DNA of 64,000 bases from CAZTQN01 sp964615765. GTDB lineage: Bacteria > Planctomycetota > Phycisphaerae > Phycisphaerales > UBA1924. The stretch's first letter is position 1. Every line of letters starts with the position of its first letter. The notes beneath the pieces were generated by a model, which was not told the DNA's origin, did not search any database, and saw only the letters and a program-made list of their open reading frames with translations. Positions 56,919 to 64,000 of this stretch are shown here, in pieces. The position numbers and the translations under genes were made by a program. Location of the stretch: positions 14,687 through 78,686 of the forward strand of contig CAZTQN010000018.1 of NCBI GenBank assembly GCA_964615765.1, read 5' to 3'.

Positions 56919-57008
56919 GGTCAGACCCAGCTCGGTCAGACCCAGCTCGGTCAGACCCAGCTCGGTCAGACCCAGCTCGGTCAGACCCAGCTCAGTCAGA
57001 CCCAGCCG
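56919..57008. repeat. 15-bp tandem repeat, five perfect copies plus one variant
   Basis: GGTCAGACCCAGCTC repeats at 56919, 56934, 56949, 56964 and 56979, followed by a variant copy AGTCAGACCCAGCCG at 56994-57008. The sixth copy covers the TGA of the MlaE gene (stop at 56996-56998), so the array is a tandem duplication of that gene's last codons and stop into its 3' untranslated region. It lies between two convergent genes. Confidence 0.95.
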
Positions 57009-57826
57009 AGCTGGTAGAACGCGAACGTGAAGATGAGGTCCGCGACGACGATCGCGACGATCGACTGCACGACGGTGTTGGTGGTGGCGTTGCCGACGCC
57101 GGCGGCCCCGCCCGTGACGCGCAGCCCGTTGTTGCAGGCGATGAGCCCGATGAGCATCCCGAAGATCGTGCCCTTCAGGATCCCCGTCCACACGTCGACG
57201 AACTTGACCTGGTCCAGCGTGTTCTGGATGTATCGCTCGCTGGGGATGTCGAGCGCCAGCACACCGACGGCCCAGCCCGCCGTCACCGCGACCAAGTTGG
57301 CGATGATCGCGAGGCACGTCATGCTGACGACCGCCGCGACCAAACGCGGCACGACGAGGAAGCGCACCGGGTTGAGCGCGTGGGCCTCCAGGGCCTCGAT
57401 CTCTTCGCCGACGACCATGGTCCCGATCTCGGCGGCGATCGCCGCGCCGGCGAAGCCGGTGAGGACGATGGCGGCGATGAGCGGCCCGAGCTCGCGGAAG
57501 ATGGCGACGCCGGTGATGTTGGCGACCAGTTCGCGGGAGCCGTAGCGGTCGAGCGTCGGGGCCATCTGGAACGCGAGGATGAAACCGACGCACGCGGAGA
57601 CGAGCGTGATGATCCCGACCGAGCGCACGCCGACACGCACGATCTGCGACACGATCGCGGGCTTGCCGATGCGGGTCTTTTTGTTGGTGAGCCCGCGCCA
57701 GAGCCACTTCATGGCGTCGGTGAAGAGGTACCACGACGAGCCGACATGGTCGAGCACGCCGAGCACGCGTTCGCCGAGGAACCCCACCGCGCGAACGACC
57801 GGGTTGTCCGTGGACCGCTCGGGCAT
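56996..57826 (-). CDS. mlaE: MlaE-type ABC transporter permease
   Basis: 276 residues with about five membrane helices. The MlaE family motif region ILAFQMAPTLDRYGSRELVA, IFRELGPLIAAIVLTGFAGA, AAEIGTMVVGEEIEALEAHA and LVVPRLVAAVVSMTCLAIIA is clear. MlaE is the membrane part of phospholipid or lipid transport to and from the outer membrane, with MlaF, MlaD and MlaB. MlaF and MlaD are not in the window. The STAS protein upstream on the same strand (66 bases apart) could serve as MlaB. Stop lies in the last copy of the 15-bp repeat. Confidence 0.93.
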   Translation of the reverse strand: MPERSTDNPVVRAVGFLGERVLGVLDHVGSSWYLFTDAMKWLWRGLTNKKTRIGKPAIVSQIVRVGVRSVGIITLVSACVGFILAFQMAPTLDRYGSRELVANITGVAIFRELGPLIAAIVLTGFAGAAIAAEIGTMVVGEEIEALEAHALNPVRFLVVPRLVAAVVSMTCLAIIANLVAVTAGWAVGVLALDIPSERYIQNTLDQVKFVDVWTGILKGTIFGMLIGLIACNNGLRVTGGAAGVGNATTNTVVQSIVAIVVADLIFTFAFYQLGWV

Positions 57827-57892
57827 GGGCTGAGCGTATCCGCAACACCGCCCGCGCGAAGGGGCGCGCGGCGATCACGCCGAGTTGATCGC

Positions 57893-58249
57893 TTACTTCA
57901 TCGCCGCGTCGAGCGTCGGCTCGATCCGGAACACCGAGTGCAGGCGGGCGATCTCGAAGATCGAGCGCACGCGCGGCTGCATGTTGCACAGCACCAGGGC
58001 CGTGCTGTTCCGACGCGTGATCTGCATCGCTTCCACCAGCGTGGCCACGCCCGACGAATCCATGTAGCCGACGTCGGCGAGGTCGATCACCAGTCGCTGC
58101 GGCTTCTCGCCCGCGGCCCGGCGCAGTTCCACGCGGAGCGTCGGCGAGCCGGTCAGGTCGATGTCGCCCATCGGACGGATGACCACGCCGCCGTCCCTCG
58201 TGGACGATTCGACGCGCAAGCCCGTGTTGGTCTGGTCAGGATTAGGCAT
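57893..58249 (-). CDS. STAS-domain protein (anti-sigma antagonist or MlaB-like)
   Basis: 118 residues from ATG 58249. A single STAS domain: VVIRPMGDIDLTGSPTLRVE, then LVIDLADVGYMDSSGVATLV with the Ser that is phosphorylated in RsbV/SpoIIAA-type proteins. The gene starts inside the last bases of the RsbW-like gene (8-base overlap), the usual kinase and antagonist pairing. Its downstream neighbour is mlaE, which in Mla systems has a STAS subunit (MlaB), so either role is possible. Confidence 0.92.
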   Translation of the reverse strand: MPNPDQTNTGLRVESSTRDGGVVIRPMGDIDLTGSPTLRVELRRAAGEKPQRLVIDLADVGYMDSSGVATLVEAMQITRRNSTALVLCNMQPRVRSIFEIARLHSVFRIEPTLDAAMK

Positions 58250-58841
58250 GGGCGGCAGAGGAGGATGCTAGCGGTCCCGTTCGCGACGCGGCGCGGCGTT
58301 TGAGCATGACCAGGCGCATCCCGGTGTGCTCACGCTTTTCGAACCGCGCTTCGTCCATGACCGACTGGATGATGTGCACGCCCAGCCCTCCCGGGCGAAT
58401 GTCGTCCAGGCTCCGGCTGCGGATCGCGCTCGGATCCACCTGCGGGGCCTCGTCTTCAATGATGATCCGCAGCGCGTCGGGCAGCGAGCACTCGCACCCG
58501 GCCCCGCCCGATCCACTTGAGCCGCCTGCGCCTGCCGACCCAGCCGAACTCCCGCCCGCGGCCGACCAGGCGCCGCCCTCGGGCCACAGGCTGAGCCAGA
58601 TCGGGCGGTCCGGTGCACGCCCGTACCCGTGGCGGATCACGTTGCACAGGGCCTCATCCACCGCGAGCGACATGTGCCCCGCGGCTTCTTCGGTAAAGCC
58701 CAGCCGCCGGGCCACGCTCCCGACCAGTTCGCGCACGCCCGCGAGGTACAGCGGGTTGCTGCGGATCTCCAGGCGGATCTGCGGGCCGCCGTGCACGGCG
58801 GGTCCGGTCCCCGTCCCGGGGGAGTCGCTGCAGGCGCTCAT
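58242..58841 (-). CDS. RsbW-like serine kinase / anti-sigma factor
   Basis: 199 residues from ATG 58841. HATPase_c fold of the RsbW/SpoIIAB group: MSLAVDEALCNVIRHGYGRA (N box), IIEDEAPQVDPSAIRS (G1 box) and PGGLGVHIIQSVMDEARFEK (G2 box). A Gly/Ser-rich insert of about 20-25 residues splits the domain after the first half. It probably phosphorylates the STAS protein next to it and may sequester a sigma factor; no sigma factor gene is adjacent. Its ATG overlaps the TGA of the lipoprotein gene (ATGA). Confidence 0.9.
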   Translation of the reverse strand: MSACSDSPGTGTGPAVHGGPQIRLEIRSNPLYLAGVRELVGSVARRLGFTEEAAGHMSLAVDEALCNVIRHGYGRAPDRPIWLSLWPEGGAWSAAGGSSAGSAGAGGSSGSGGAGCECSLPDALRIIIEDEAPQVDPSAIRSRSLDDIRPGGLGVHIIQSVMDEARFEKREHTGMRLVMLKRRAASRTGPLASSSAAHA

Positions 58842-59218
58842 GGCGTCACCTCGCCCGCGGCGCTCACGGCGTGCTGGCGGGCCCACTGGTTCCAGCGGTC
58901 GATGGCGGCCTGTCGCTGATCCGGCGGAGCGGCGTGCTGGTAGCCCATCGTTGTTCCCGTGAGTCGTTCCAGCGCGCTGTTGGCCAGCAGGCGCTCGGCC
59001 GGGTCGTCGCTCGACAGCCGCGCGATCAGCGCGGGCACGGCGGACTGATCCCCGCTCGCCGCCGCGGCCCGGACCGCTCGCAGCCGAGCCGCGTTGTCAT
59101 ATTCGGTGAACCCCACCGTCTGTTCCGGATTGGCGCAGCCGCCCACCGTCGCGGCTATCGCCACAACGACCATCCCACGGCACTGACCCGCCGGGATTCC
59201 CATTCCTGCATGATACAT
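58838..59218 (-). CDS. Small lipoprotein with HEAT-like repeat
   Basis: 126 residues from ATG 59218; ATG 59203 or 59173 are alternatives. Lipoprotein signal GMVVVAIAATVGGC, then ARLRAVRAAAASGDQSAVPA and LIARLSSDDPAERLLANSAL, an alpha-solenoid-like repeat of the HEAT/PBS-lyase kind, and AAIDRWNQWARQH near the end. It is translationally coupled to the RsbW-like gene by ATGA, so a sensor or scaffold linked to that switch is possible. The function is not known. Confidence 0.78.
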   Translation of the reverse strand: MYHAGMGIPAGQCRGMVVVAIAATVGGCANPEQTVGFTEYDNAARLRAVRAAAASGDQSAVPALIARLSSDDPAERLLANSALERLTGTTMGYQHAAPPDQRQAAIDRWNQWARQHAVSAAGEVTP

Positions 59219-59332
59219 CGGTTCCCGCCGCGCGGATTCGTCACGGCGCGGGTACCGTTCGGGCTCCGCACGGCGTCGTCCGACCGCCGCGCGACCCCAT
59301 AACCCCGCTTGAGCCCTCCTGCGCAGGCCGAC

Positions 59333-60958
59333 ATGCCCAGCACGACCCCCGTGTCTTCCGTCAAACTCCCCCGGCGCGACCAGCTCCCGCACGCCGAGGT
59401 CATCCCCATCCTCGACTTCGGCAGCCAGACGGCCCAGCTCATCGCCCGGCGCGTCCGTGAGGCCGGCGCCTTCAGCCTCCTGGTCTCGCCCAAGGTCACG
59501 GCGGCCCAACTGCGCGAACTCGCGCCCAAGGGCATCATCCTCTCCGGCGGGCCCGCCAGCGTGTACGAGCCCGGCACGCCCACCTGCGACCCTGAGATCT
59601 TCAAACTTGGCGTCCCCGTCCTGGGCATCTGCTACGGCATGCAGCTCGCCTGCCAGACCATGGGCATGCGCGTCGAACGCGCCCGCGCCCGCGAGTTCGG
59701 CCGCGCCAGCCTCCATATCTCCGATCGCTCCGACCTGCTCGGCGCCATCCCCGAACGCACCGCCGTCTGGATGTCCCACGGCGATCAGGTCGTCGCCGAT
59801 CCCGCCGCCAACATCCACGTCCTCGCCGGCACCGAGACCTGCCCCCTCGCCGCCATCCGCGTCGATCGGCCCGGCGTCCGCTTCTTCGGCGTGCAGTTCC
59901 ACCCGGAAGTCACGCACACGCCGCACGGCGTCGACATCCTCCGCAACTTCCTCTACGACATCTGCAAGTGCCAGGGCTCCTGGCGCATGTCCGATTTCCT
60001 CGAGACCGAAGTCGCCCGCGTCCGGCGCGTCGTCGGCAAGCGCCCGGTCATCTGCGGGCTCTCCGGCGGGGTCGATTCCTCCGTGTGCGCCGCCCTCCTG
60101 CACCGCGCCATCGGCGATCAACTCCGGTGCATCTTCGTTGACACGGGTCTGCTCCGCAAAAGCGAGCGCGACCTCGTCGAGACCACCTTCCGCGATCACT
60201 TCCACATCAAGCTCAAAGTTGTCGACGCGGGCGACCAGTTCCTCGCCGACCTCGCAGGCGTCACCGACCCGCAGGAAAAGCGCAAGCGCATCGGCGCCCG
60301 CTTCATCCGCGTCTTCGAAGACGCCGCCTCCGAGATCTTCGGCGACGCGCCCCTCCCCGATGGCGCGCCCCTGCTGGCGCAGGGCACGCTCTACCCCGAC
60401 GTGATCGAATCCGGCGGCGGGCACGCCGGCACCAGCGCCAGCATCAAGCTCCACCACAACGTGGGCGGCTTGCCCGAAGACCTCTCCTTCGACCTGCTCG
60501 AACCCCTGCGCGACCTGTTCAAGGACGAGGTCCGCAAGCTGGGCGAAGTGCTGGGCCTGCCCGACCAGATCATCTGGCGACACCCTTTCCCCGGCCCGGG
60601 GCTCGCCGTGCGCGTGCTGGGCGAAGTCACCCGCCCCAAGCTCGACGTGCTGCGCGACGCCGACGAGATCCTGCTCGAAGAGATCGTCGCAAGCAACCTG
60701 TACCGGAGCACGAGCCAGGTGTTCGCGGTGCTGCTCCCGGTCAAGAGCGTGGGCGTGATGGGCGACGGGCGGACCTACGAGAGCACCATCGCCGTCCGCG
60801 CGGTGGAAACGCAGGACTTCATGACCGCCGATTGGGCCCGCATCCCGTTCGCGGTGCTGGCGACGATCTCCAACCGGATCATCAACGAAGTCCGCGGCGT
60901 GAACCGCGTGGTCTACGACATCTCCAGCAAGCCGCCCGCGACGATCGAGTGGGAGTGA
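59333..60958 (+). CDS. guaA: GMP synthase (glutamine-hydrolysing)
   Basis: 541 residues from ATG 59333; the in-frame TTG at 59309 is less likely. Class-I glutamine amidotransferase domain with Cys in GICYGMQLACQTM and His/Glu in QFHPEVTH, then the ATP-pyrophosphatase P-loop CGLSGGVDSSVCAALLHR, the FVDTGLLRKSE segment, TLYPDVIESGGGHAGTS, FPGPGLAVRVLGEVTRPKL and the dimerisation C terminus ending KPPATIEWE. It makes GMP from XMP. It is divergent from the lipoprotein gene. Confidence 0.97.
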   Translation: MPSTTPVSSVKLPRRDQLPHAEVIPILDFGSQTAQLIARRVREAGAFSLLVSPKVTAAQLRELAPKGIILSGGPASVYEPGTPTCDPEIFKLGVPVLGICYGMQLACQTMGMRVERARAREFGRASLHISDRSDLLGAIPERTAVWMSHGDQVVADPAANIHVLAGTETCPLAAIRVDRPGVRFFGVQFHPEVTHTPHGVDILRNFLYDICKCQGSWRMSDFLETEVARVRRVVGKRPVICGLSGGVDSSVCAALLHRAIGDQLRCIFVDTGLLRKSERDLVETTFRDHFHIKLKVVDAGDQFLADLAGVTDPQEKRKRIGARFIRVFEDAASEIFGDAPLPDGAPLLAQGTLYPDVIESGGGHAGTSASIKLHHNVGGLPEDLSFDLLEPLRDLFKDEVRKLGEVLGLPDQIIWRHPFPGPGLAVRVLGEVTRPKLDVLRDADEILLEEIVASNLYRSTSQVFAVLLPVKSVGVMGDGRTYESTIAVRAVETQDFMTADWARIPFAVLATISNRIINEVRGVNRVVYDISSKPPATIEWE

Positions 60959-61111
60959 GTGTTCCGTACCCCGTGCGCGTGTTCGCATTTCGTGCGGACA
61001 ATGTCACGGTTTGCCCGGACATTCCGCGATCCGTCTTGATTTCTGGATCAACTTGTCTAGAAATACGGTGCCGCACCATCGCAGGCCCCGCGTGGGCCGG
61101 AAGGGGGCTCC

Positions 61112-63259
61112 GTGGATCGCACGCCCATCACAACTGACGCCTTTCCTCCCGTGACGGTCGAGCAGTGGCGGGCCGCCGTCGATGCCGACCTCAAGGGTGC
61201 GCCCTTCGAGCGCAAACTGGTCACGCACACGTACGAAGGTCTGTACGTCCGCCCGCTGTACACCGCGGCGGACCTGCCCCCGAACCCCGACGCCGCCGGG
61301 TTCAGCGGTCTTCCGCCCATGACCCGCGGCGGGTCGGCGCTCAACTCAAGCCAGACGGGCTGGGACATCCGCCAGGAGCGGGCCGAGCCCTCTCCGGAAG
61401 ATCTCAACGCCGCGCTGCTCGATGACCTGGCCCACGGCGTGACGTCGACGATCATCCGCTTCGACTCCGCCGCCCGGCTCGGGCTCGACCCCGACAATCC
61501 CGCCGCCGGCTCGCTCGTGGGAACCGACGGCGTGAGCATCGCACGCCTCGAAGACCTGAAGCGGGCCTTCGCGGGCGTGCACCTGGGCATGATCCATGTT
61601 GGGCTGGAAGCGGGCGGCGCGTTCATGCCGGCCGCCGCCACGCTCGCCGCGCTGTGGGACGACGCGGCCCTTCCGCCCGATCGCGCCCGCGGCGCGTTCA
61701 ACGCCGACCCGCTCGCCGTACTGGCCCGCGACGGGGCGCTCCCGATGACGCTCGACGAATCGCTCGCGCAGATGAGCGAACTGGCCGCGTGGACCAGCGC
61801 GCGGTACCCGCACGTGACCGCCGTGCGCGTCGGCACGGCTGCCTATCACCACGCCGGCGCCACCGCCGCCCAGGACCTCGCCTTCGCCCTCGCGACCGGC
61901 GTCGACTATCTCCGCGCGATGGACGCCCGCGGGCTGAGTGTCAGCCGCGCCGCCGGGCAGATGCTCTTCTCGCTCTCCGTCGGCTGCTCGATGTTCTTGG
62001 CCATCGCCAAGCTTCGGGCCGCGCGCATGCTGTGGGCCCGCGTGGTCCGCGCGTCGGGCGGCGACGGCGCGGCCCAGCGCATGCGCATGCACGTCCGCAC
62101 CAGCAAGCGCGTTCTGACGACGCGCGACCCGTGGGTCAATCTCCTCCGCAACACCGTGTGCGCCTTCGCCGCCGGTGTCGCCGGCGCCGACGCCGTGGGC
62201 GTCGCCCCGATGGACGCCGCGCTCGGCTTGCCCAGCGAACTGGCCCGGCGTCTGGCCCGCAACACCCACCTCATCCTGCAGGACGAGTGCCACCTGCACC
62301 GCGTGAGCGACCCGGCCGGCGGAAGCTACTACCTCGAAACCCTGACGACCCAGCTCGCCGAACGCGCGTGGGTGATCTTCCAGGCCATCGAAGGTCGCGG
62401 CGGGATGGCCGCCTGCCTGCAATCCGGCTTCATTCACGAGCAGATCGACTCCGCCGTCCAGCCCCGCCTGAAGAACCTGGCCACGCGGCGCGACGCGATC
62501 ACCGGCGTCAGCGAGTTCGCCGACCCCGCCGAGCGCCCGCTCCCGCGTCCGACGTTCGACCTGGCGATGATCCGCCAGCGAGCCCGAACCACCGCGACGG
62601 CCGCGAAATCCGGCCCGGCGCTGTCCGCTGCAAAGGCCGCGCTGGCCCAGGCCCGGGCCGCGAGCGCCGCAACATCGCCGAGCATGTCGACGGACCGCGC
62701 CGCCGCACTCTTCGCCGCGGCCCGCGCAGGGGCGACGATCGGGCAGATGAGCGCGGCCCTCGCGCCACGCGGCGAGACGCACCTGGCTTCGCCCATCGCG
62801 CCGCACCCCTTCGCCGAACCCTTCGAACGTCTCCGCGCCGCCGCCGACGACCTCGCCGCCGCCACCGGGGCCCGCCCGAGCGTCTTCCTCGCGAGCATCG
62901 GCCCGATCGCGGCCCACGTCGCACGCACGACCTACGCCGCCAACTTCTTCCAGGCCGGCGGCTTCACGGTGTTCTCAAGCGACGGCTACGCGTCGGCGTC
63001 CGACGCGGTCGCCGCATTCCAATCGTCCGGCGCGGGCGTCGCCGTCATCTGCGCCGGCGACGACGCGTATCCAACATTGGTGCCCGAACTGGCGCCCGCC
63101 CTGCACGCGGCGGGCGCCCGCACCGTCATCCTCGCCGGCAACCCGGGCGATCGCGAGCCCGAGTACCTCGCCGCCGGCGTCGACCGCTTCATCTTCATCA
63201 AGTGCGACGTGGTCGCGATCCTTAGCGAGCTGCTCGCGGAAGAAGGGGCTGTGGCATGA
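61112..63259 (+). CDS. mutA: Methylmalonyl-CoA mutase small subunit
   Basis: 715 residues from GTG 61112, with GGAAGGGGG upstream. TIM-barrel half of the MutA type: FERKLVTHTYEGLYVRPLYT, then the radical-CoA-mutase core (VGTAAYHHAGATAAQDLAFA, NTHLILQDECHLHRVSDPAG, GGSYYLETLTTQLAERAWVI). The C-terminal B12-like domain (FLASIGPIAAHVARTTYAAN, AGGFTVFSSDGYASASDAVA) lacks the DxHxxG cobalamin ligand, as expected of the non-catalytic subunit. The heterodimer interconverts methylmalonyl-CoA and succinyl-CoA. Its TGA overlaps the ATG of mutB. Confidence 0.95.
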   Translation: MDRTPITTDAFPPVTVEQWRAAVDADLKGAPFERKLVTHTYEGLYVRPLYTAADLPPNPDAAGFSGLPPMTRGGSALNSSQTGWDIRQERAEPSPEDLNAALLDDLAHGVTSTIIRFDSAARLGLDPDNPAAGSLVGTDGVSIARLEDLKRAFAGVHLGMIHVGLEAGGAFMPAAATLAALWDDAALPPDRARGAFNADPLAVLARDGALPMTLDESLAQMSELAAWTSARYPHVTAVRVGTAAYHHAGATAAQDLAFALATGVDYLRAMDARGLSVSRAAGQMLFSLSVGCSMFLAIAKLRAARMLWARVVRASGGDGAAQRMRMHVRTSKRVLTTRDPWVNLLRNTVCAFAAGVAGADAVGVAPMDAALGLPSELARRLARNTHLILQDECHLHRVSDPAGGSYYLETLTTQLAERAWVIFQAIEGRGGMAACLQSGFIHEQIDSAVQPRLKNLATRRDAITGVSEFADPAERPLPRPTFDLAMIRQRARTTATAAKSGPALSAAKAALAQARAASAATSPSMSTDRAAALFAAARAGATIGQMSAALAPRGETHLASPIAPHPFAEPFERLRAAADDLAAATGARPSVFLASIGPIAAHVARTTYAANFFQAGGFTVFSSDGYASASDAVAAFQSSGAGVAVICAGDDAYPTLVPELAPALHAAGARTVILAGNPGDREPEYLAAGVDRFIFIKCDVVAILSELLAEEGAVA

Positions 63260-64000
63260 GCACGACCACCGGCATGAGCACGATCCCGAACTTCGCCGAC
63301 CTCCCGCTCGTCGACGGCGCGATCTCCGACCCGCCCGGCGCCGACGCCTGGCAGCGCCTCGTGCGCGAGCGTCATCACCGCTCGCCCGACGAACTGGCCT
63401 GGACGACGCCCGAGGCGATCGCCATTTCGCCCGAGTATCACGCGAGTGATCTCGCGCCCGTCGAGCACTTGGGCACGATGCCCGGCCTGCCGCCCTACGT
63501 CCGCGGGCCATACCCGACGATGTACGTCCTGAAGCCCTGGACCGTGCGCCAGTACGCCGGCTTCTCGACCGCTGAGGCCTCCAACGCGTTCTACCGGCGC
63601 AACCTCGCCGCCGGGCAGAAGGGCCTGTCGATCGCCTTCGATCTCCCGACGCACCGCGGCTACGACAGCGACCACCCGCGCGTGACGGGCGACGTCGGCA
63701 TGGCCGGCGTCGCGGTCGATTCCATCCTCGACATGCAGCGCCTCTTCGAGGGCATCCCCCTCGGGCAGGTCAGCGTCTCGATGACGATGAACGGCGCCGT
63801 GCTCCCGATCATGGCGATGTACATCGTCGCCGCCGAACTCCAGGGCGTCACGCCGGCCCAGCTCGCCGGCACCATCCAGAACGACATCCTGAAGGAGTTC
63901 ATGGTCCGCAACACCTACATCTACCCGCCGATCCCCTCGATGCGGATCATCGCCGACATCTTCGCCTACACGTCGAAGGAGATGCCGCGGTTCAACTCGA
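63256..64000 (+). CDS. mutB: Methylmalonyl-CoA mutase large subunit (3' end outside window)
   Basis: 248 codons visible from ATG 63256, reading off the window's right edge. The start overlaps the mutA stop (ATGA). The seen part has the MutB signature: YVRGPYPTMYVLKPWTVRQY, GLSIAFDLPTHRGYDSDHPR, SVSMTMNGAVLPIMAMYIVA and LAGTIQNDILKEFMVRNTYI. This is the catalytic, cobalamin-binding subunit. The B12 domain lies beyond the window. Confidence 0.95.
   Translation, partial: MSTTTGMSTIPNFADLPLVDGAISDPPGADAWQRLVRERHHRSPDELAWTTPEAIAISPEYHASDLAPVEHLGTMPGLPPYVRGPYPTMYVLKPWTVRQYAGFSTAEASNAFYRRNLAAGQKGLSIAFDLPTHRGYDSDHPRVTGDVGMAGVAVDSILDMQRLFEGIPLGQVSVSMTMNGAVLPIMAMYIVAAELQGVTPAQLAGTIQNDILKEFMVRNTYIYPPIPSMRIIADIFAYTSKEMPRFNS

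Noticed and set aside
58838..60988. 716-codon minus-strand ORF across guaA
   Set aside because: Only its last ~126 codons look like a protein (the lipoprotein). The rest is antisense to guaA and is open because of codon bias in GC-rich DNA.

Overview
This is high-GC DNA (roughly 70% by eye) that reads as a chromosomal segment of a planctomycete, most likely of the Phycisphaerae/Phycisphaerales type. The clues are secreted proteins ending in 'GC-type' dockerin modules, a PEP-CTERM-like sorting tail, a planctomycete-style prepilin-like protein (GFTLIELLVVI), a C30-type carotenoid cluster, a stand-alone MraZ, and ordinary Gram-negative housekeeping genes (MlaE, FtsY/Ffh, MnmA, GuaA). I see no rRNA, tRNA, insertion sequence, CRISPR array or phage. 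The species assignment is inference.

Layout. 1-2.7 kb: a flagellar regulatory locus, fliW (cut by the window edge), csrA and a flagellin gene; the leaders of csrA and flagellin carry hairpins whose hexaloops fit the CsrA binding consensus. 2.7-13.7 kb: urocanate hydratase, methionine aminopeptidase, two secreted dockerin-bearing proteins, a PEP-CTERM-like exported protein, a class-III aminotransferase and a HAD phosphatase. 13.8-25 kb: a lower-GC lipoprotein, queA, a divergent EF-G paralogue, an ankyrin protein, mraZ with its promoter/operator and a downstream terminator, a flavin-reductase-like protein, a small uncharacterised protein, ffh and a third dockerin protein. 25-35 kb: a large hybrid histidine kinase, an NAD-type isocitrate dehydrogenase, a DinB-like protein with a histone-H1-like tail, gltX, a TIM-barrel isomerase coupled to queG, and a PrxQ peroxiredoxin.

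34.5-42.1 kb: a carotenoid cluster. Leftward: aldehyde dehydrogenase, CrtI/CrtN-family desaturase/oxygenase, PlsC-like acyltransferase, membrane glycosyltransferase, then prxQ, tightly packed with overlaps. Rightward from the shared intergenic region: a second CrtI/CrtN-family enzyme. The set parallels the staphyloxanthin scheme (desaturation, terminal oxidation to an acid, glycosylation, acylation), but with a different kind of acyltransferase and without the condensing enzyme in view.

42.1-64 kb: a prepilin-like protein; a PQQ-type sugar dehydrogenase overlapping a lipoprotein cytochrome c; an exported beta-carbonic anhydrase; pyrC-mnmA; trpA; an ANTAR response regulator; two metallo-beta-lactamase-fold enzymes; a universal stress protein; ribH-nusB-ftsY; a UbiA prenyltransferase; a lipoprotein/RsbW/STAS/MlaE group whose 3' end is a 15-bp tandem repeat; guaA; and the two subunits of methylmalonyl-CoA mutase, the second cut by the window edge.

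The strongest regulatory signal is the set of CsrA-type hairpins: in the csrA and flagellin leaders the loop (ACGGAG) is identical while the stems differ by compensating changes. A further exact consensus match lies on the minus strand between mraZ and a strong intrinsic terminator.
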